Of a stretch of DNA of 64,000 bases, positions 12,743 through 24,831 are shown piece after piece. The stretch is from the NCBI RefSeq assembly GCF_029227915.1, contig NC_079881.1, forward strand, positions 22,109,501 through 22,173,500, written 5' to 3'. A program made the position numbers and the translations under genes. Source of the stretch: Hydractinia symbiolongicarpus. Lineage: Eukaryota; Cnidaria; Hydrozoa; Anthoathecata; Hydractiniidae. The notes beneath the pieces were generated by a model. That model did no database searches, was not told the origin of the DNA, and saw only the letters and a program-made list of their open reading frames with translations. Each line of letters opens with the position of its first letter. Within the stretch, counting starts at the first letter, position 1.

Positions 12743-13216
12743 ATGAACACTTTAGAAGCTTATTGTGCACAAGAAAGTTTCAATCAGGCCAATGTAGAAT
12801 ATGGTAACAGTGCTGGAACTTAATGTGTCACAAATGCGTTATATGCCATAGTTTGTTCAGCTATATTCAAGGCCTTTTTATGGGCAACTTGGGTTTTAGA
12901 CTACATATTAGATAATGGTGATGATTTCTATAAGTCTTTGGGTGCTACCGGTGCTATTGCATTTGATGAACTACTTAACTTCATTAAGATTGACGGCGTC
13001 CATTTGCATGCGATGCTTCTGGATAGCATACGCGGTGAACTAACATTGTCTCACAACAATTTTTTGAAATTCACAGAAGGCCAACAGGGAATAATGTTCA
13101 TGACAGATGGTTTACCACATCAATTCTATGTAATAAATCACACTTCTTTTTGATTCTCATAGCCGAGAAAGTGACGGTTCTTTCACTGTTACTGAAATTC
13201 AAAAAGATTTCTGATC
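12743..13216 (+). pseudogene. Cysteine peptidase-like module of the Helentron
   Basis: Starting at ATG 12743, the frame contains YGNSAGT then a stop then CVTNAL. In the family pattern a glutamine precedes the likely catalytic Cys, and here CAA appears to have become TAA. After an interruption near 12890, the segment MFMTDGLPHQFYVI carries the likely catalytic His region. One more frameshift at about 13145 leads to FDSHSRESDG, a signature I associate with viral tegument-type (C76-like) or OTU-type cysteine peptidases found in transposon proteins. The peptidase call is by motif memory and is inference; the breaks are directly visible. Confidence 0.55.
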
Positions 13217-13339
13217 TTGAAAACTATGTCAAGGATATTTACTTGTGACAGCAGAACAAAATTTCCCTTTATTACCAAATACAACCTGTAAAAGTTGACT
13301 TGACTGAATTGCAGTCAGCAGAGATCTCTACATCTATTC

Positions 13340-16300
13340 ATGCAAAAAAAGGCGAGAAAAATATGTAAATCGGGCAATGAAAAAACAAAAATTAAGAGAA
13401 AAGAGCATTATGCAGCTCAACATGAAAGTATCAAATTGAAAAGAAAAGTGCAATATGTAGCTGATCATGGAAATATTAAATTAAAACGGAAAGAGCTCTA
13501 TGTAACTGATCGCAAAAATATTATATCAAAACAGAAGGAGTACTATGCAGCTGAGCATGAAAATATCAAATTGAAACGGAAAGAGTTCTATGTAGCTGAT
13601 CACGAAAATAATAAATTAAAACAGAAAGGGCTGCTGAAAATATCAAATTCAAGAAAAGAGAGACATAGAATTGAACGAGATAGTGTACTGATAGAGAAAA
13701 GAAAATTTCCCTTATCCCTTAAAAGGTACCAGGAAAACAAAATTGCTAGTAATGCCATTGATGGACTAATAGTCAAGTTCAAAAATATGATTAAAGAAAG
13801 CCCATATTATATTTGTGTGTATGTAACAGGTGCTTATACAAACAATCTGTTTCAAAATTCACGGAAGAAAATTACAATATTGCGTCTTTGATAGGTTTTA
13901 AATTTTCCTTAGTTACGAGCTATGATGGACTATATTATGTCTGTCAAACTTGTCATAAGAAATTGAAATCTAAGAAACCCCAAATACCATGCCAGGCTGT
14001 ATCAAATTAGCTTCAGATTTTTGATTTTTCTCTAGGTTTCCCATCTCTGAGAAAACTTGAAGGAGTTTTGATTGCACAAAAATTATTGTTCAAAAAGGTT
14101 GCAATAATGCCAAAAGAACAATGTCCAGAACTCAAAGGAACTATCTGGTGGAAAATACTGATATATGTGATGTCCCCGCAAGACCGACTGACAGCAATGG
14201 ATTGATTCTGTTAAAACTAAAGAGAAAACTGATGTAAAATGGTCATGTTTACTTCGAACCTGTACGACCACAAGTATTGAGTGATGTGTTGGAGTACCTT
14301 AACTGAGTAACCCTCTGTATCAGAACACTTCATTTAATATGAATGAAATACCATTGGAGTTATTAAATTTTGATAAAAACGCTCAGGTTGAAATAATTGT
14401 AGATAAGGGATCGGAAAATGTACAAAAAGGGTATGAAGAGGAGGAAGAAAAGCCATCAGATCAGTACAAAGTAGCTGCTAATGAAACTGTCATGATCTCG
14501 AAAATTCCACATGCAGTTGATGATGATGTGTTGGTTGTGGGTCCAGGTGAAGGAAAAAAACCATTATCCATCATCAGTGATAAAATTTGTGAAGAACTCG
14601 CACATTCTCACTTGTTTCCTATTGGTAAATTTGGTTATAATGTGGAACGACTTACAAAGCTGAGTCCTACTAAGTATTTTAACCAGCGTTTAATCAATTA
14701 TTCGCAAAAATTTGAATCTGATGTTGACTATATATTTTATGCCCATCATGTAATACAGCAACTTAACTTAAAAAACAGGATAAATATTGCCATGAAAAAA
14801 TTGTGTGTTAGTAATTTAACTGCTGGTATGTTCAGGACAAATTTCAAGGAAACTGTTAACTTTGATAGCTAATGATGAGGCCTTTAACTTTATGATTACT
14901 ATCAAAGGTACACCTGCTTACTGGAAAAAATTTCTTCATGAAGTTTTTGCTATGGTAAAACAATTCGGAACACCAACATATTTCCTGTTCTGACCTGCGT
15001 TGGAACGAACTTGTTTTCATAATATCAAAACTCAATGGTTATAATCTCACAAAAGATGATTTTGAGAATATGGGCTACATGGAGCAGTGTAGAATTTTGA
15101 ACATGAACCCTGTTTTGGTAGCACGAAATTTTCAATACCCAGTGGAAGTTTTTTTCAAAGAAATCGTTCTCGATGGACCCCTTGGTAAAGTTGAGTATCG
15201 TGATTCGTGTAGAATTTCAAGTTAGAGGTAGTCCCCATGTTCATGTATTTTTATGGATTGGTGATGCACCAGTATTAACAAAAAAAACAAGGGAAGAGTG
15301 CATCAGCTTTGTTGATAATGTTATAAGAGCAGATCTTCCAGACCCTGAGACAGAACCAGAGTTATTTAGTGCTGTAAAATTGTTCTAGATTCATTCCCAT
15401 TCTAAAACTTGTCGAAAGTTTAAGAATAGTGTATGTCTGTTTAATTTTGGACCTTTTTTCACAGATCGAACAATATTATCCGAACCTCTTAGTGATAAAA
15501 TGCCTTCTGTGTACAGGGAAGATATATTATCAAAGAGAGAAGAAATATTGAGCAAAGTCAAGTATTATATAAATTGCAACCTTTTTCCTAAGAAAAGAAA
15601 TATCATTGATCCTCAAAGTGAGAATTTTGAATCTCCAGATAGCATACCTGCCATACTGAAAAGTTTAGATATTTCAGAGAGTAAATACTGTAACGCCCTT
15701 TCTATATCATCAGACTCGGATTTCATTTGCGGCGCCCTCCTAATTCGTGTTTATCAGTGAGAATTCTTGCATGGCAAGCAAACATTGACTTGCAGCCTGT
15801 TTTTAATCACATAATGTGTAAGTATCTTTCCAAATCAGAAGATGTGCGTGCAATGAAGCTAGCATGGTCAGAGACACGTGAAAATAGCGACACCAAATAT
15901 GAACTAATGATTAAAATTGCAAATGCATTTTTAAATCATAGGGAATGCTCTGTTCAAGAAGCAGTGTATCATTTAATGCCTTAATTGTGGCTTCGAAAAA
16001 CATTTCCTAAAGTAACCTTTGCAATTTACCAGAAAACCGGTTTAGAATGTGCAAAAGTAAGACAACTTGAAAAACTACCTGATGTTGATATAATTAAAAC
16101 AAACATGCTTGATCGTTATTTAATCAGACCTGATACTACTTTGAAAAATGGTAAATATGCTGCTTTTGAATAAAATGTGCTATGCAGAATTTTTAGCATT
16201 TTATTATTTAGACACCACAAAATCTTAAAAATAGGTGACAACGATAACCAACCTATCATTTTGAATGATGAGTCCATGGAAATTAAACACATTCCTTCTA

Positions 16301-16435
16301 CGTATCCATCACCGATACCTCTCATGAATTGTAAACAAAAACTTAGGTGCAGTAAGGTTCGTGCTTGTGTTGGATCATATACACCCAACCGACACACTCA
16401 GCCAGAAAAGTATGCTTATCACTTGTTTTTATAAT
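13340..16435 (+). pseudogene. Helentron N-terminal and Rep region (broken)
   Basis: The first 110 codons are a run of repeats of the type YxADHENIKLKRKE, highly basic. The next frame (13813) has CNRC...CQTCHKK, a probable zinc site. Then come PKEQCPELKGTI (DUF6570-like) and a 177-codon open segment from 14339. The Rep HUH motif is in FQVRGSPHVHVFLWI (about 15210-15255). The tyrosine region corresponds to FNHIMCKYLSKSED (about 15800-15842). Frames change at least near 13891, 14010, 14872, 15388, 15750, 15984 and 16173, so no full-length protein can be made. Product expected of the intact family: rolling-circle nickase. Confidence 0.75.
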
Positions 16436-16559
16436 ATCATTTTCGTTTTGAATCTGATTTACTTGATGGTACTTACACGGAGAAGCTTAACCATCCAGGA
16501 ATTTTTAAAATATTGTCAATGTGAACAAATAAAAGTTAGAACCATATGATGAAATTGTT

Positions 16560-18140
16560 GACAAAGCTTTTGCAGCCTGTAGAGCTGACATTTGCACTAA
16601 TCAGGATCCATTTGCACAACAGGAAAATGAAGAAGTTGACTTCTTAGCATCAAGGGAGCAAAATGACACAGAAAATGAAACTGAACCAACTTGTTCCAAC
16701 TTATCGTCTCTACCTAAAGACAGTTTTGTTGTGGCATCAGGCCAGGAGATTAATAGAGATCTGATATCTTAATGCTAAGCAACGTGATGTATGTGAAACA
16801 GTGATCACTTGGGCAAGAAAATTTTTAAAAAATCGTAACTGCATTTCACCTACTGATGTTAAACCTCTGTCTATATTTTTAACTGGTGGAAGGTGGATGT
16901 GGAACACAAAATTATTAATGTACAAAGGTGAAAATGCAGAAAAGCAAAGAGTCTGTCTTGTAGCTCCAACAGGTGTGGCTGCTGTAAACATTGGAGGTAC
17001 AAGAGTACATTCATGTTTTGGAATTCATGGGAATAATTATGTCCCCTTTAGTGATAAAATGCGAAGTCATTTACGAAACAAGTTAGCAGACGTGTGTATT
17101 ATCATAATTAATGAAATTTCGATGGTTTCAAACACCCTACTTGTCAATATCCACTAAAGAGTAATAGAAATATTTGGAGGACCAAGTCGGATTCCATTTG
17201 CTGGAAAAAGCATGATAGTATGCGGTGATATTTATCAACTTCCCCCGGTCATGGGAAAACGTGTTTACTCAAATGCTGGATTTCTTGTAAGTATAATTAA
17301 GTTACGGCCCTTTCAAATTAGCTGAACTTACAAAAGTCATGCTACAGAAGGGCGATGATGTTTTTTATTGATCTGTTAAACAATATAAGAACTGCAAATC
17401 TCATACCAGAGGATAAAATCAGTAAGAATGCTCACAATTATCCTGTTGATGCCCTTCAATTATTTGCAGAAAATGTGCTTGTTCTAAAACATAATGAAAA
17501 TATGCTTTGTGCTACATGCTGTTGATGAAGTACCAACTAATGCACCATCTCATATTATTGATGAAGCTTTGAATAGAAGTCAAACAAATACTGGTGGTCT
17601 TGCGAGACAGTTGTTTCTTAAAATTGCTGCACTACAAATCTAGATATTGATGATGGATTAATCAACGGGTGTATAGGTACTGTTTTCACACATTGTATCA
17701 TGATAATTATGTTTAAAAAATATATATGAAATTTGACAATACTCGAACTGGTGTTTTCAGAATATCAAAAGAACACTATGCAAGGTTGCACAAGTTGTAC
17801 CAATTGGAAGGACTAATACTGATATTCATGTGGTAAAATGAAACCTTTCATCAACGGGTATCAAAAGAACTCAGTTTCCACTGTTGCTTTCTTGGGCTTG
17901 CACTGTCCATAAAGTTCAAGGGATAAGTTTACCCAAGGCTGTTATTACTACAGCTTGCTGTTTTGTTATCTCATAATCATTTGATTTATTCAAACAAACT
18001 CAAATCAATCCAGGCCAAATGTATGTTGCTATAAGTCGCGTCACATCTTTAGCTGGATTGTATTTAACATGTGAATTTAAACAAAAGGCAATCAAGGCAG
18101 ATAAACATTTATCTGTTGAATATGAAATGACCTTTGTGAG
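16560..18140 (+). pseudogene. Pif1-type helicase of the Helentron (broken)
   Basis: Recognisable superfamily 1B pieces in several frames: a Walker A region altered to GGRWMWNTKL (family GGAGVGKT-like, so the P-loop Gly-Lys-Thr is destroyed), LVAPTGVAAVNIGGTRVHS (about 16957), the Walker B region IIIINEISM with N in place of the usual D (about 17105), MIVCGDIYQLPPVMGK (about 17212), [16 protein letters not shown] (about 17900) and PGQMYVAISRVTSL (about 18013). Stops at 17155 and elsewhere interrupt the frame. Lost catalytic residues plus stops mean it cannot be functional. Confidence 0.82.
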
Positions 18141-18144
18141 CGTT

Positions 18145-18396
18145 TGAAGCAGCAGGGTTTTCATATTTTGTTAGGAGATTTTAATGTTGATTATTTCAAT
18201 ACAGGTTCACATCGACTTGCAGAAGTATTAAGTAACTATACTATAGTTGTGTAATAGAAACTCATATTAACGGTTCTCTTCTTGAACATGTTTATATTAA
18301 TAATAATGTATTTGACCATGCAGAAATTGAAACTGTAGTAAAATGTATTTATTTTTCAGATCATGATGCTGTGAAGATCAGGCTGACCTGTAAATA
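18145..18396 (+). pseudogene. Endonuclease (EEP-type) C-terminal remnant
   Basis: The segment HILLGDFNVDYFN (about 18158-18196) is the conserved GDFN motif of endonuclease/exonuclease/phosphatase domains. After a frameshift near 18245 the frame continues ETHINGSLLEHVYI and ends with SDHDAVKIRL (about 18360), matching the SDH motif near the end of such domains. Its position right after Pif1 motif VI is what places the whole unit among Helentrons. The N-terminal half of the nuclease is not recognisable. Confidence 0.7.
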
Positions 18397-21300
18397 AATA
18401 TAACAAAGGGAAGCAAATTATGAAATGACCATGTGTAAGAAAGGAAATGAGCAATTAGCGAAGAAGATGGAATAATTTAAAAGTAACTGCAATATGTAGA
18501 TAGCCACAATGGCATCAGCGGGAGGTGGGAGGGTTCCTTTTTTATTTGCATGTGCATTTTTTCATGGGAATTTTCAGACTCAAAGCGTGTTGTTTACAGT
18601 AATAAAATAAAATAATAAATTTATTAACTGATTACAAAAGAGCAAAAGAGAGTTTCTTATGCAAAACATGTACTTGTTCAATATCTTGAATTATCTGTAA
18701 TTTTTGTATATATTGATATAATACGGAAATATTTTTTCATTCATATGATTTCACTTTTTTTAAATAAGTTATTGGATATACAAATACATATTGCATTTAA
18801 TGAGCTTTCATTTTCAGTGTAGTTCTGAAATTTTTAACTCAAGAGATAGTATTATTGCGACTTTTTCCTTTTCTTCTAAATTAATTTAATGCACTTTTTG
18901 TTTGTTATTTCATTTATTTTATGTCTATTTTAAGAGCAGTCGTTTTGGATTATGGGTTGAAAGTAGAGTTGAATTGCAGGTTATGCCATGTAACAGAATG
19001 AAGATTCAACTGAGAAATTGATGTGGTGATATGGTATTTCCTCCAAACCCTATGCTGCTGTGTGGCGCAAGCGCAATGTTATTAATAATGAATGAACCGT
19101 GTACAGACACTATTGGATACATAAACTGTTAGTTCGGGATATATAATTTTCTTCACTTAACAAATATTCTTTGAAATCAAAGCGTCAAAGGAAAAAATCA
19201 AAGGAAACCTGGACCAGCTATTGTGGAGAATATTTGTTGTTTTTTCAACTCTACTGCATTTCTATGTGAGAATAATGTTTACTTCATTTTACATTTAAGG
19301 TGCACACATATTTTCAAAACTACCCATTCTCAATGTCTGCTATCTATCTTAAAGTTGAATCATGTACTTTCGCATTTAATTTGTGCACCTATTTATGTAA
19401 TAGATGCGGCAAGGTTTTCGACTAAGACCGATGTGTGATGTTTTCAGAGTCGTAATGTCAACTTTCAGATGTTTTTGTTATTATTCCACGTACAATGTCT
19501 CTTGTTCTTCATGGTTAGTTATTGTAAATATTTTGGCAATATATGCATTTTCTTAATTAATTGAACATTTTATGTTTATTTCTTTACGAATTTTTGTATT
19601 TTGTGATATAGTGCAATGTTGTAAAATTTGTAGATGTGTCTTAGGTGGTGAAAAAACCTTCTGTTGAAAACAGCGAGGAACTGCATGCTTAACTAGATAT
19701 GGTGATTAATATGATGACTAAAAGGCATGTGCATACCACAAGATGTGATAAACAATAAAATGATTTCATGTTTACGGTTTCATTTCCATAATACAATATC
19801 AAATTAGTACCATACACTGAGCAATTTTTTTCGTTTTTAGTGCACATGTGCACTTTTGGGGAGATCACATTGGCAAGAAGACGCTAACTTTACGATAACA
19901 AAAAGCACCATGACAAAATTATTTAGTCATCTTGTAAAGTTTAACACGATGCTAAACAAGCAGAATTCTTCAATATTGTATTCCTTTTATCCCTCGGAGA
20001 AGAAAAACATGGAGCCTATATCCCTGCTCGCTTTACGTACCATTAGTATTCTACAACTGTTGAATCCGGATATAACTTCGACCGGTATAATTTAAATATT
20101 ATGGTATTATAAGAACACTTACAGTGCTTTCTCGTTACTTAAGACCGATAACACAGCGGTATAGTGTGGAGCCTATCACAATGTATTGCGAATGATTGTT
20201 TCACAGCCATTTGCCACACAGAAAACTAAAATAATATACATTAGTTTGCTTCCGCCTAACTGGACAGTATTGACTCCCCACTTGCGACCTATTTCACCAA
20301 CCTCGAATAGCACATTCTTAAGAACATTGACTGTACGCCAATGTTGATACATACAACTACATAAACTAAACCGCAACAATGACATTTTTACGAAAACTCT
20401 ATTTTCTAATCGTTAATAAAACAACTATAGTCAATAATTTGCTTTTTTATCCATTGTGCATTGTTACGTGGTTAGATATTACGACCACCTGCTTGTAAGT
20501 GTTTTGACCCGTTCTCTTTGCTCACGGGCACCTTCGCACGTATTTTTTTTCGCGCAAGTTTAAGATAGTCTTTTTTATTATTGTTTTTTTACCGCTTTGG
20601 GCTACCTAAACTAATGACCTTCGCTTTGTCCAAAAAGTAACGCGTTGGTTTGTTCTATCCTGTATCTCACACACTGCATGAAACATTTTGCAAGTTCAAG
20701 AATGTGAACACCTATTTATTTGAAATGACGGAACAACATTGAAGAAGCTCTGTACAAAACAGTCTTCAATATGCACATTTGAACGTCATGTTTTGAGACT
20801 ACCTCTGCTATTCGCTACGGTCTATCAACTTTTTTCTGGCACTATCCCAATTTTTAAGTGATAACCAGACCTCTACATTAGCATAACATGAATCGTCGAG
20901 CCGGGAGAACACTAACCCCCAAATTCTAATTTTTTCGTCTTGGTCTACACGAAGAGATCCCGCAATATTAATAAACCGTAGCGAAAACTCATGTTCTATA
21001 ATGAGTAGGCTAGGTTAATAACTTTAGGGAAACCCTACACAAACCGCGCTTCTATTTAACACTGGGTGATGCAGCAATGAGAATAACGCGTCAACAGGAA
21101 AGCTGCGTTTATTACACTTTTAATCCGCATGCTCGAACTACTCAGCTTGCTGAGAATTTCTGTACGAAATTCGAAAGACGTAGTAGACTAAGAGGAACGC
21201 CGTGAAATTCGGGTCTTGGACGATAGTTTGATACGGAACACGTCTTTCCCGAGTTTATTTTGAGATTTTTTTCTCTCAAATTTTGACACAAAACCGTTTG

Positions 21301-21984
21301 CATATTCTTATATGTTGGTTGATGCTGAAAATTTCATAATTATACATCAAGTAAATAACCTGTTAAACCTGTTTATTTATATTTATACTAATAAATTTTT
21401 CATGAAATTGAGTCTTATTAGTATAAACGAAGAAATAAAGAGGCTTTCACCATAAAAGTAACCTCTTCAAAACAGGTGTTCCTGTCGCTGTTTGAAGTTC
21501 ACATTTTTTTCATAGTCTAAAATCATGTGTCCGAATACAACTAATGAATTTGTTTGAAGTATTTGTCATACTTGAAAAATCATGTAACTCGAAAAAGGTG
21601 TAACCCATTCTCTGCGTTCTCATGGTCTTTTCAATTTTTGTAGTTAAGCGTAAACGCTCAGCTGGGACCTGCGAACAATAACAACGAGCTGCATGCAGAC
21701 GAAGACTTGCTGTCGCTGACTGCGAGTACCAGCTATTCAAATCGACGCAAGAATAACGGTTGCGAGTCTCCTTAGGGATGAAAGGCTTCGTTCTTCGACC
21801 TAGCGTATTCGCACAAGAGTCAAAATGGCAATTTGGTTCACGGTAACAGTACCCTGTACCCTATATTACTCCGTAATATACGGATATTAAAAGAATACGA
21901 AACATCTGGGGGTACTCTAAACGAACAATGGATATATGAACAATTGTGACTCAGCCGCGTGACCACAAGGGAATTACCACTTAA
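18397..21984. other. 3.6 kb without a recognisable gene
   Basis: AT-rich DNA with an AAATAA-rich tract near 18601-18620. All open frames are short and lack ATG or familiar domains. Positions 19630-21900 are somewhat less AT-rich, but I see no domain, terminal repeat or RNA gene in them. Confidence 0.5.
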
Positions 21985-22232
21985 GGGGGATTTTCACGAA
22001 GCGAATTGAACGGCGAATTCGCTTTTTAATTTTCACGACAAAATAAATTAGGCACCAAATTCATTGTTTACATTAGTTAACGGCGTTCTGATTGGTCAAA
22101 AACTAGCCGCGAAAAAGGAGGAACTGTTTCTACTTTTCAGTGAAGCGAATATTTCGATGCAAAATCAAAGCAAACAAAACTGCGCATGCTCAGATACAAT
22201 TTGCTGTTCAATTTGCTTCGTGAAAACCCCCC
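21985..22232. mobile_element. MITE with GGGGGATTTTCACGAAGC termini
   Basis: Terminal inverted repeats: GGGGGATTTTCACGAAGC at the left and GCTTCGTGAAAACCCCC at the right, with one mismatch in the A/T run. Inner parts (AATTGAACGGCGAATT at the left, CTGTTCAATTTGC at the right) extend the inverted similarity. The 248-bp length and lack of coding capacity fit a miniature inverted-repeat element. The left flank is TTAA, but the right flank does not clearly repeat it, so the superfamily is unassigned. Confidence 0.65.
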
Positions 22233-22323
22233 TTTACGCTCAATTTACTCCTGAAAAAAGTAAAGTTTTGTAACTTATCACAGTTGCTTTCTGGCTGGTT
22301 AAAGACTTAACAGGGATAAATGA

Positions 22324-23820
22324 GAAGGTAGTCACTCATCTAGCAAAAAATCAAAACCGGTAGGCCTTTTGCATCTTGCCACTGACTGGTTATTTCTTTC
22401 AGATTTAAATGGTGAACTCATTTTTCCTGGTCATATTGCCATAACATCGCTTAGACCAGATCTTGTCCTGTATTCCAACAACAGCAAACGTGTTATTTTA
22501 ATTGAACTTACATGCCCTTGTGAGGAAAGCATGGAAACCTGCCACTCCAAAAAGCTCTCTAAATACATCCCTTTGATAAATATCATCGAGCATAATGGAT
22601 GGCACGTAAATCTGTTCGCGATCGAAGTGGGTGCACGTGGATATTGCTCTCGGTCAGTTGCAATTTGTTTAAAAAGATTGGCTTTCCAAGCCGTCCGGAA
22701 ATTAGGCGACATTTGTATGAAAGCATCCTTCTGCATTTGGCTAGCCAGGAACTCAATTACGTGGAACCAAGGCAGCTGCAATCTTGTGCCAGGCTCAACA
22801 TCTGTGCCTACCCCTCTATTGCCAAAGGTTACAAGCCCGCAGCAACAACAACAGCATCAACAGCGAAGGCCAACTGTGGATAAAAGTCACTCACACCCGG
22901 ACCCAGAACCGCCTACCAACAGCACTCCAGCAAAACCAACTCATGCTAGTCTGATTAATAAAGGGAATACATGCTATGCTAATTCTATCCTGCAAGCATT
23001 ATCTGTAACTCCTGCACTTTGGTCACAAAGTGCATCGGAGTCCTCTTTTGTTTCCCCCCTGGCCAAGTCCGTCTTGCTGACTATGTCTCTGTTGTCTAAA
23101 TCCACCTCAGTTGTAGACCCTTCCGCCTTTCTCCGAGCGTTACAACGTAAGATGTCTAATGCTTGGAACAACCCATTCAATATTAACACACAGCAAGATG
23201 TTCCTGAGATTCTACCTCATGTATTAAACGAGTTGACAGGGCCATCAGTTATCGCTAACAATATTATTACCAACAAAGCAACTACAACAATATCTTGTAA
23301 TTCATGGCTCTTGTCTTCCAGTAGGGAGGAAAGTATGTCCATTCTGCCACTCCCTGTTTCAAACAACATAACAGGCTCCATTAAAGCTTTTTTGCAACCA
23401 GAATATATGTCTGGAAATGACAGATGGATGTGCCCACAGTGCTCTTCCCTTCAAGACAGTACCCGGGAAACTGTCTTCACCCAGTGTGGAGATATACTGA
23501 TCATCCAACTGAAAAGGTTTAACTGTATCCAAGGAAGATCTGTGAAAAATAATAAATTTGTTTCTTGCCTCGCCCAAGGTCACGACACCCTAAAAGTTTA
23601 TTCCCATCCTGCGGAGGATATATCATTCACAAACCAGTATAAATTAACCGCCACTATTAATCATTCAGGCACACGGGCGGCTGGTCACTACTGGGCTTTC
23701 ATAAGAGATCAGGGTGTTGATACATGGATAAAATGTGATGATAGGGCAGTGATTAGTGTCAAGCCATCTGATCTAGATAACTCCACAGTGTTTGTGTTAT
23801 TTTTGTCAAAATTTAAATAG
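22324..23820 (+). CDS. Retroelement C-terminal protein: RLE-like nuclease fused to ubiquitin-specific protease
   Basis: An open frame runs from just after a TGA (22321) to a TAG at 23820. There is no ATG near its start, so this is the 3' part of a larger or spliced frame. Numbering from 22369: residues 1-140 resemble the restriction-like endonuclease region following reverse transcriptase in some animal non-LTR elements (SLRPDLVLYS, VILIELTCPCEE, then VGARGYC), with D and E placed as in PD-(D/E)XK folds. Residues 150-190 are a Q/P-rich linker. Residues 192-483 form a USP-type deubiquitinase: Cys box GNTCYANSILQAL (Cys near 202), QQDVPE, the CPQC zinc-finger half, QLKRF, His box HSGTRAAGHYWAF (His near 440) and CDD. 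All catalytic residues are present. No reverse transcriptase lies upstream, which fits 5' truncation. The USP call is firm; the nuclease and retroelement origin are inferred. Confidence 0.78.
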   Translation, partial: EGSHSSSKKSKPVGLLHLATDWLFLSDLNGELIFPGHIAITSLRPDLVLYSNNSKRVILIELTCPCEESMETCHSKKLSKYIPLINIIEHNGWHVNLFAIEVGARGYCSRSVAICLKRLAFQAVRKLGDICMKASFCIWLARNSITWNQGSCNLVPGSTSVPTPLLPKVTSPQQQQQHQQRRPTVDKSHSHPDPEPPTNSTPAKPTHASLINKGNTCYANSILQALSVTPALWSQSASESSFVSPLAKSVLLTMSLLSKSTSVVDPSAFLRALQRKMSNAWNNPFNINTQQDVPEILPHVLNELTGPSVIANNIITNKATTTISCNSWLLSSSREESMSILPLPVSNNITGSIKAFLQPEYMSGNDRWMCPQCSSLQDSTRETVFTQCGDILIIQLKRFNCIQGRSVKNNKFVSCLAQGHDTLKVYSHPAEDISFTNQYKLTATINHSGTRAAGHYWAFIRDQGVDTWIKCDDRAVISVKPSDLDNSTVFVLFLSKFK

Positions 23821-24385
23821 TGTGAATTCGCACTAAAACGGGAGTACATTATATCAAAAGGGGGAGGGATCTCTTTTTCCTAGCGGTTTGAAATTACCCC
23901 TGCTGTGTGTTTTACATACAGTTTACCGTTATTCACGAGTTCGCTCACTCGCCGCTTTCCTAGAAAGCAATTATAAGAAGCTTAGCAAGGGGGCTTGGCA
24001 ATTGCCTTGTCTTTGGGTTTAACGACCCCACTTATAACCCCAGTTCTGTAGGGAAGCTAAGTTGGCTCACTTAGTCTACAGGGTTAACGATCCTGCTATA
24101 CCTGATGTTACGAAGAAGCTATATAAGGGGTTTTCATTTCTATCTTTCTTGTTTCCGTGACTTTACATCCACGTTCATTACTCCACTGTCTTCAGGCTGG
24201 TCCTGACTTACGGCTGGTCCGAAGCAAATGGCTGGTCCAAAGCGACAACTACCCGTGTAAGGCTGAGTGTTGGGATCCCGTAACACATGTGGAAAGCTAC
24301 TGCCAGGTTCACAAGTCCTGGCGCTCGGGCGGTTGTCTACTCATATTTATAATTTAATATTTATTTATTTATTTTTATAGTAAAT
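23821..24385 (+). repeat. Probable 3' untranslated tail of the retroelement
   Basis: It follows the USP stop codon and is less AT-rich than its surroundings, with three GGCTGGTCC repeats (about 24195-24240). It ends in an ATTT-rich tract (about 24350-24381) that could be the tail used for target-primed reverse transcription. Boundaries are inferred from composition only. Confidence 0.45.
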
Positions 24386-24831
24386 TCTTTGTTGTATTGT
24401 TGTCGTTATGTCTGTCTTCTGTTTTCATGTTGTCAGTTTTTGTGTACCGACCGTTAGTTGTACGTATTGTATTGTGTAGAGAGGGTTGTTTGGTTCAATT
24501 ACCTTGAATCTACAGATTATCCTTGCAAAAAGGGAGATCTTGCATTGCGTTTTGATCTTTAGAGGGTGTAACCTCAAAATCAAAGACAATATGGGTTTAT
24601 GAACAAAGTAGATGAGATAAAAAAAACTTTACAATTACACTATTCAGCAAAAGTGTCAACTTTATGATATATGACAGCATAGTGATAATAAATGAACTGA
24701 AAACAAAATAGCACTGTCACCCAGTGACATAGTTTGATAATATTTTGGATGCGTGGTTAAAAATCCAAAACCAATGATCTACAAATACTGTCGTAATTGT
24801 GGTGTGTACATAGTTATTTCTTCACCATCAT
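24386..24831. other. AT-rich spacer, nothing recognised
   Basis: No open frame with a domain, no terminal repeats and no RNA gene seen. Confidence 0.5.

Larger units (their letters stand above)
12743..18396 (+). mobile_element. Helentron-type element (degenerate)
   Basis: In order on the plus strand: cysteine-peptidase-like module (12743-13216), basic heptad-like repeats (13340-13690), zinc-binding and DUF6570-like N-terminal region (13800-14870), Rep (14900-16430), Pif1 helicase (16560-18130) and a C-terminal endonuclease (EEP-type) remnant (18150-18396). An endonuclease after the helicase is characteristic of Helentrons (Helitron2) rather than canonical Helitrons. It is sequence-distinct from the minus-strand copies at 0.1-9.4 kb. 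Many stops and frameshifts show that it is dead. The true termini were not identified; the limits given are those of recognisable coding sequence. Confidence 0.82.
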
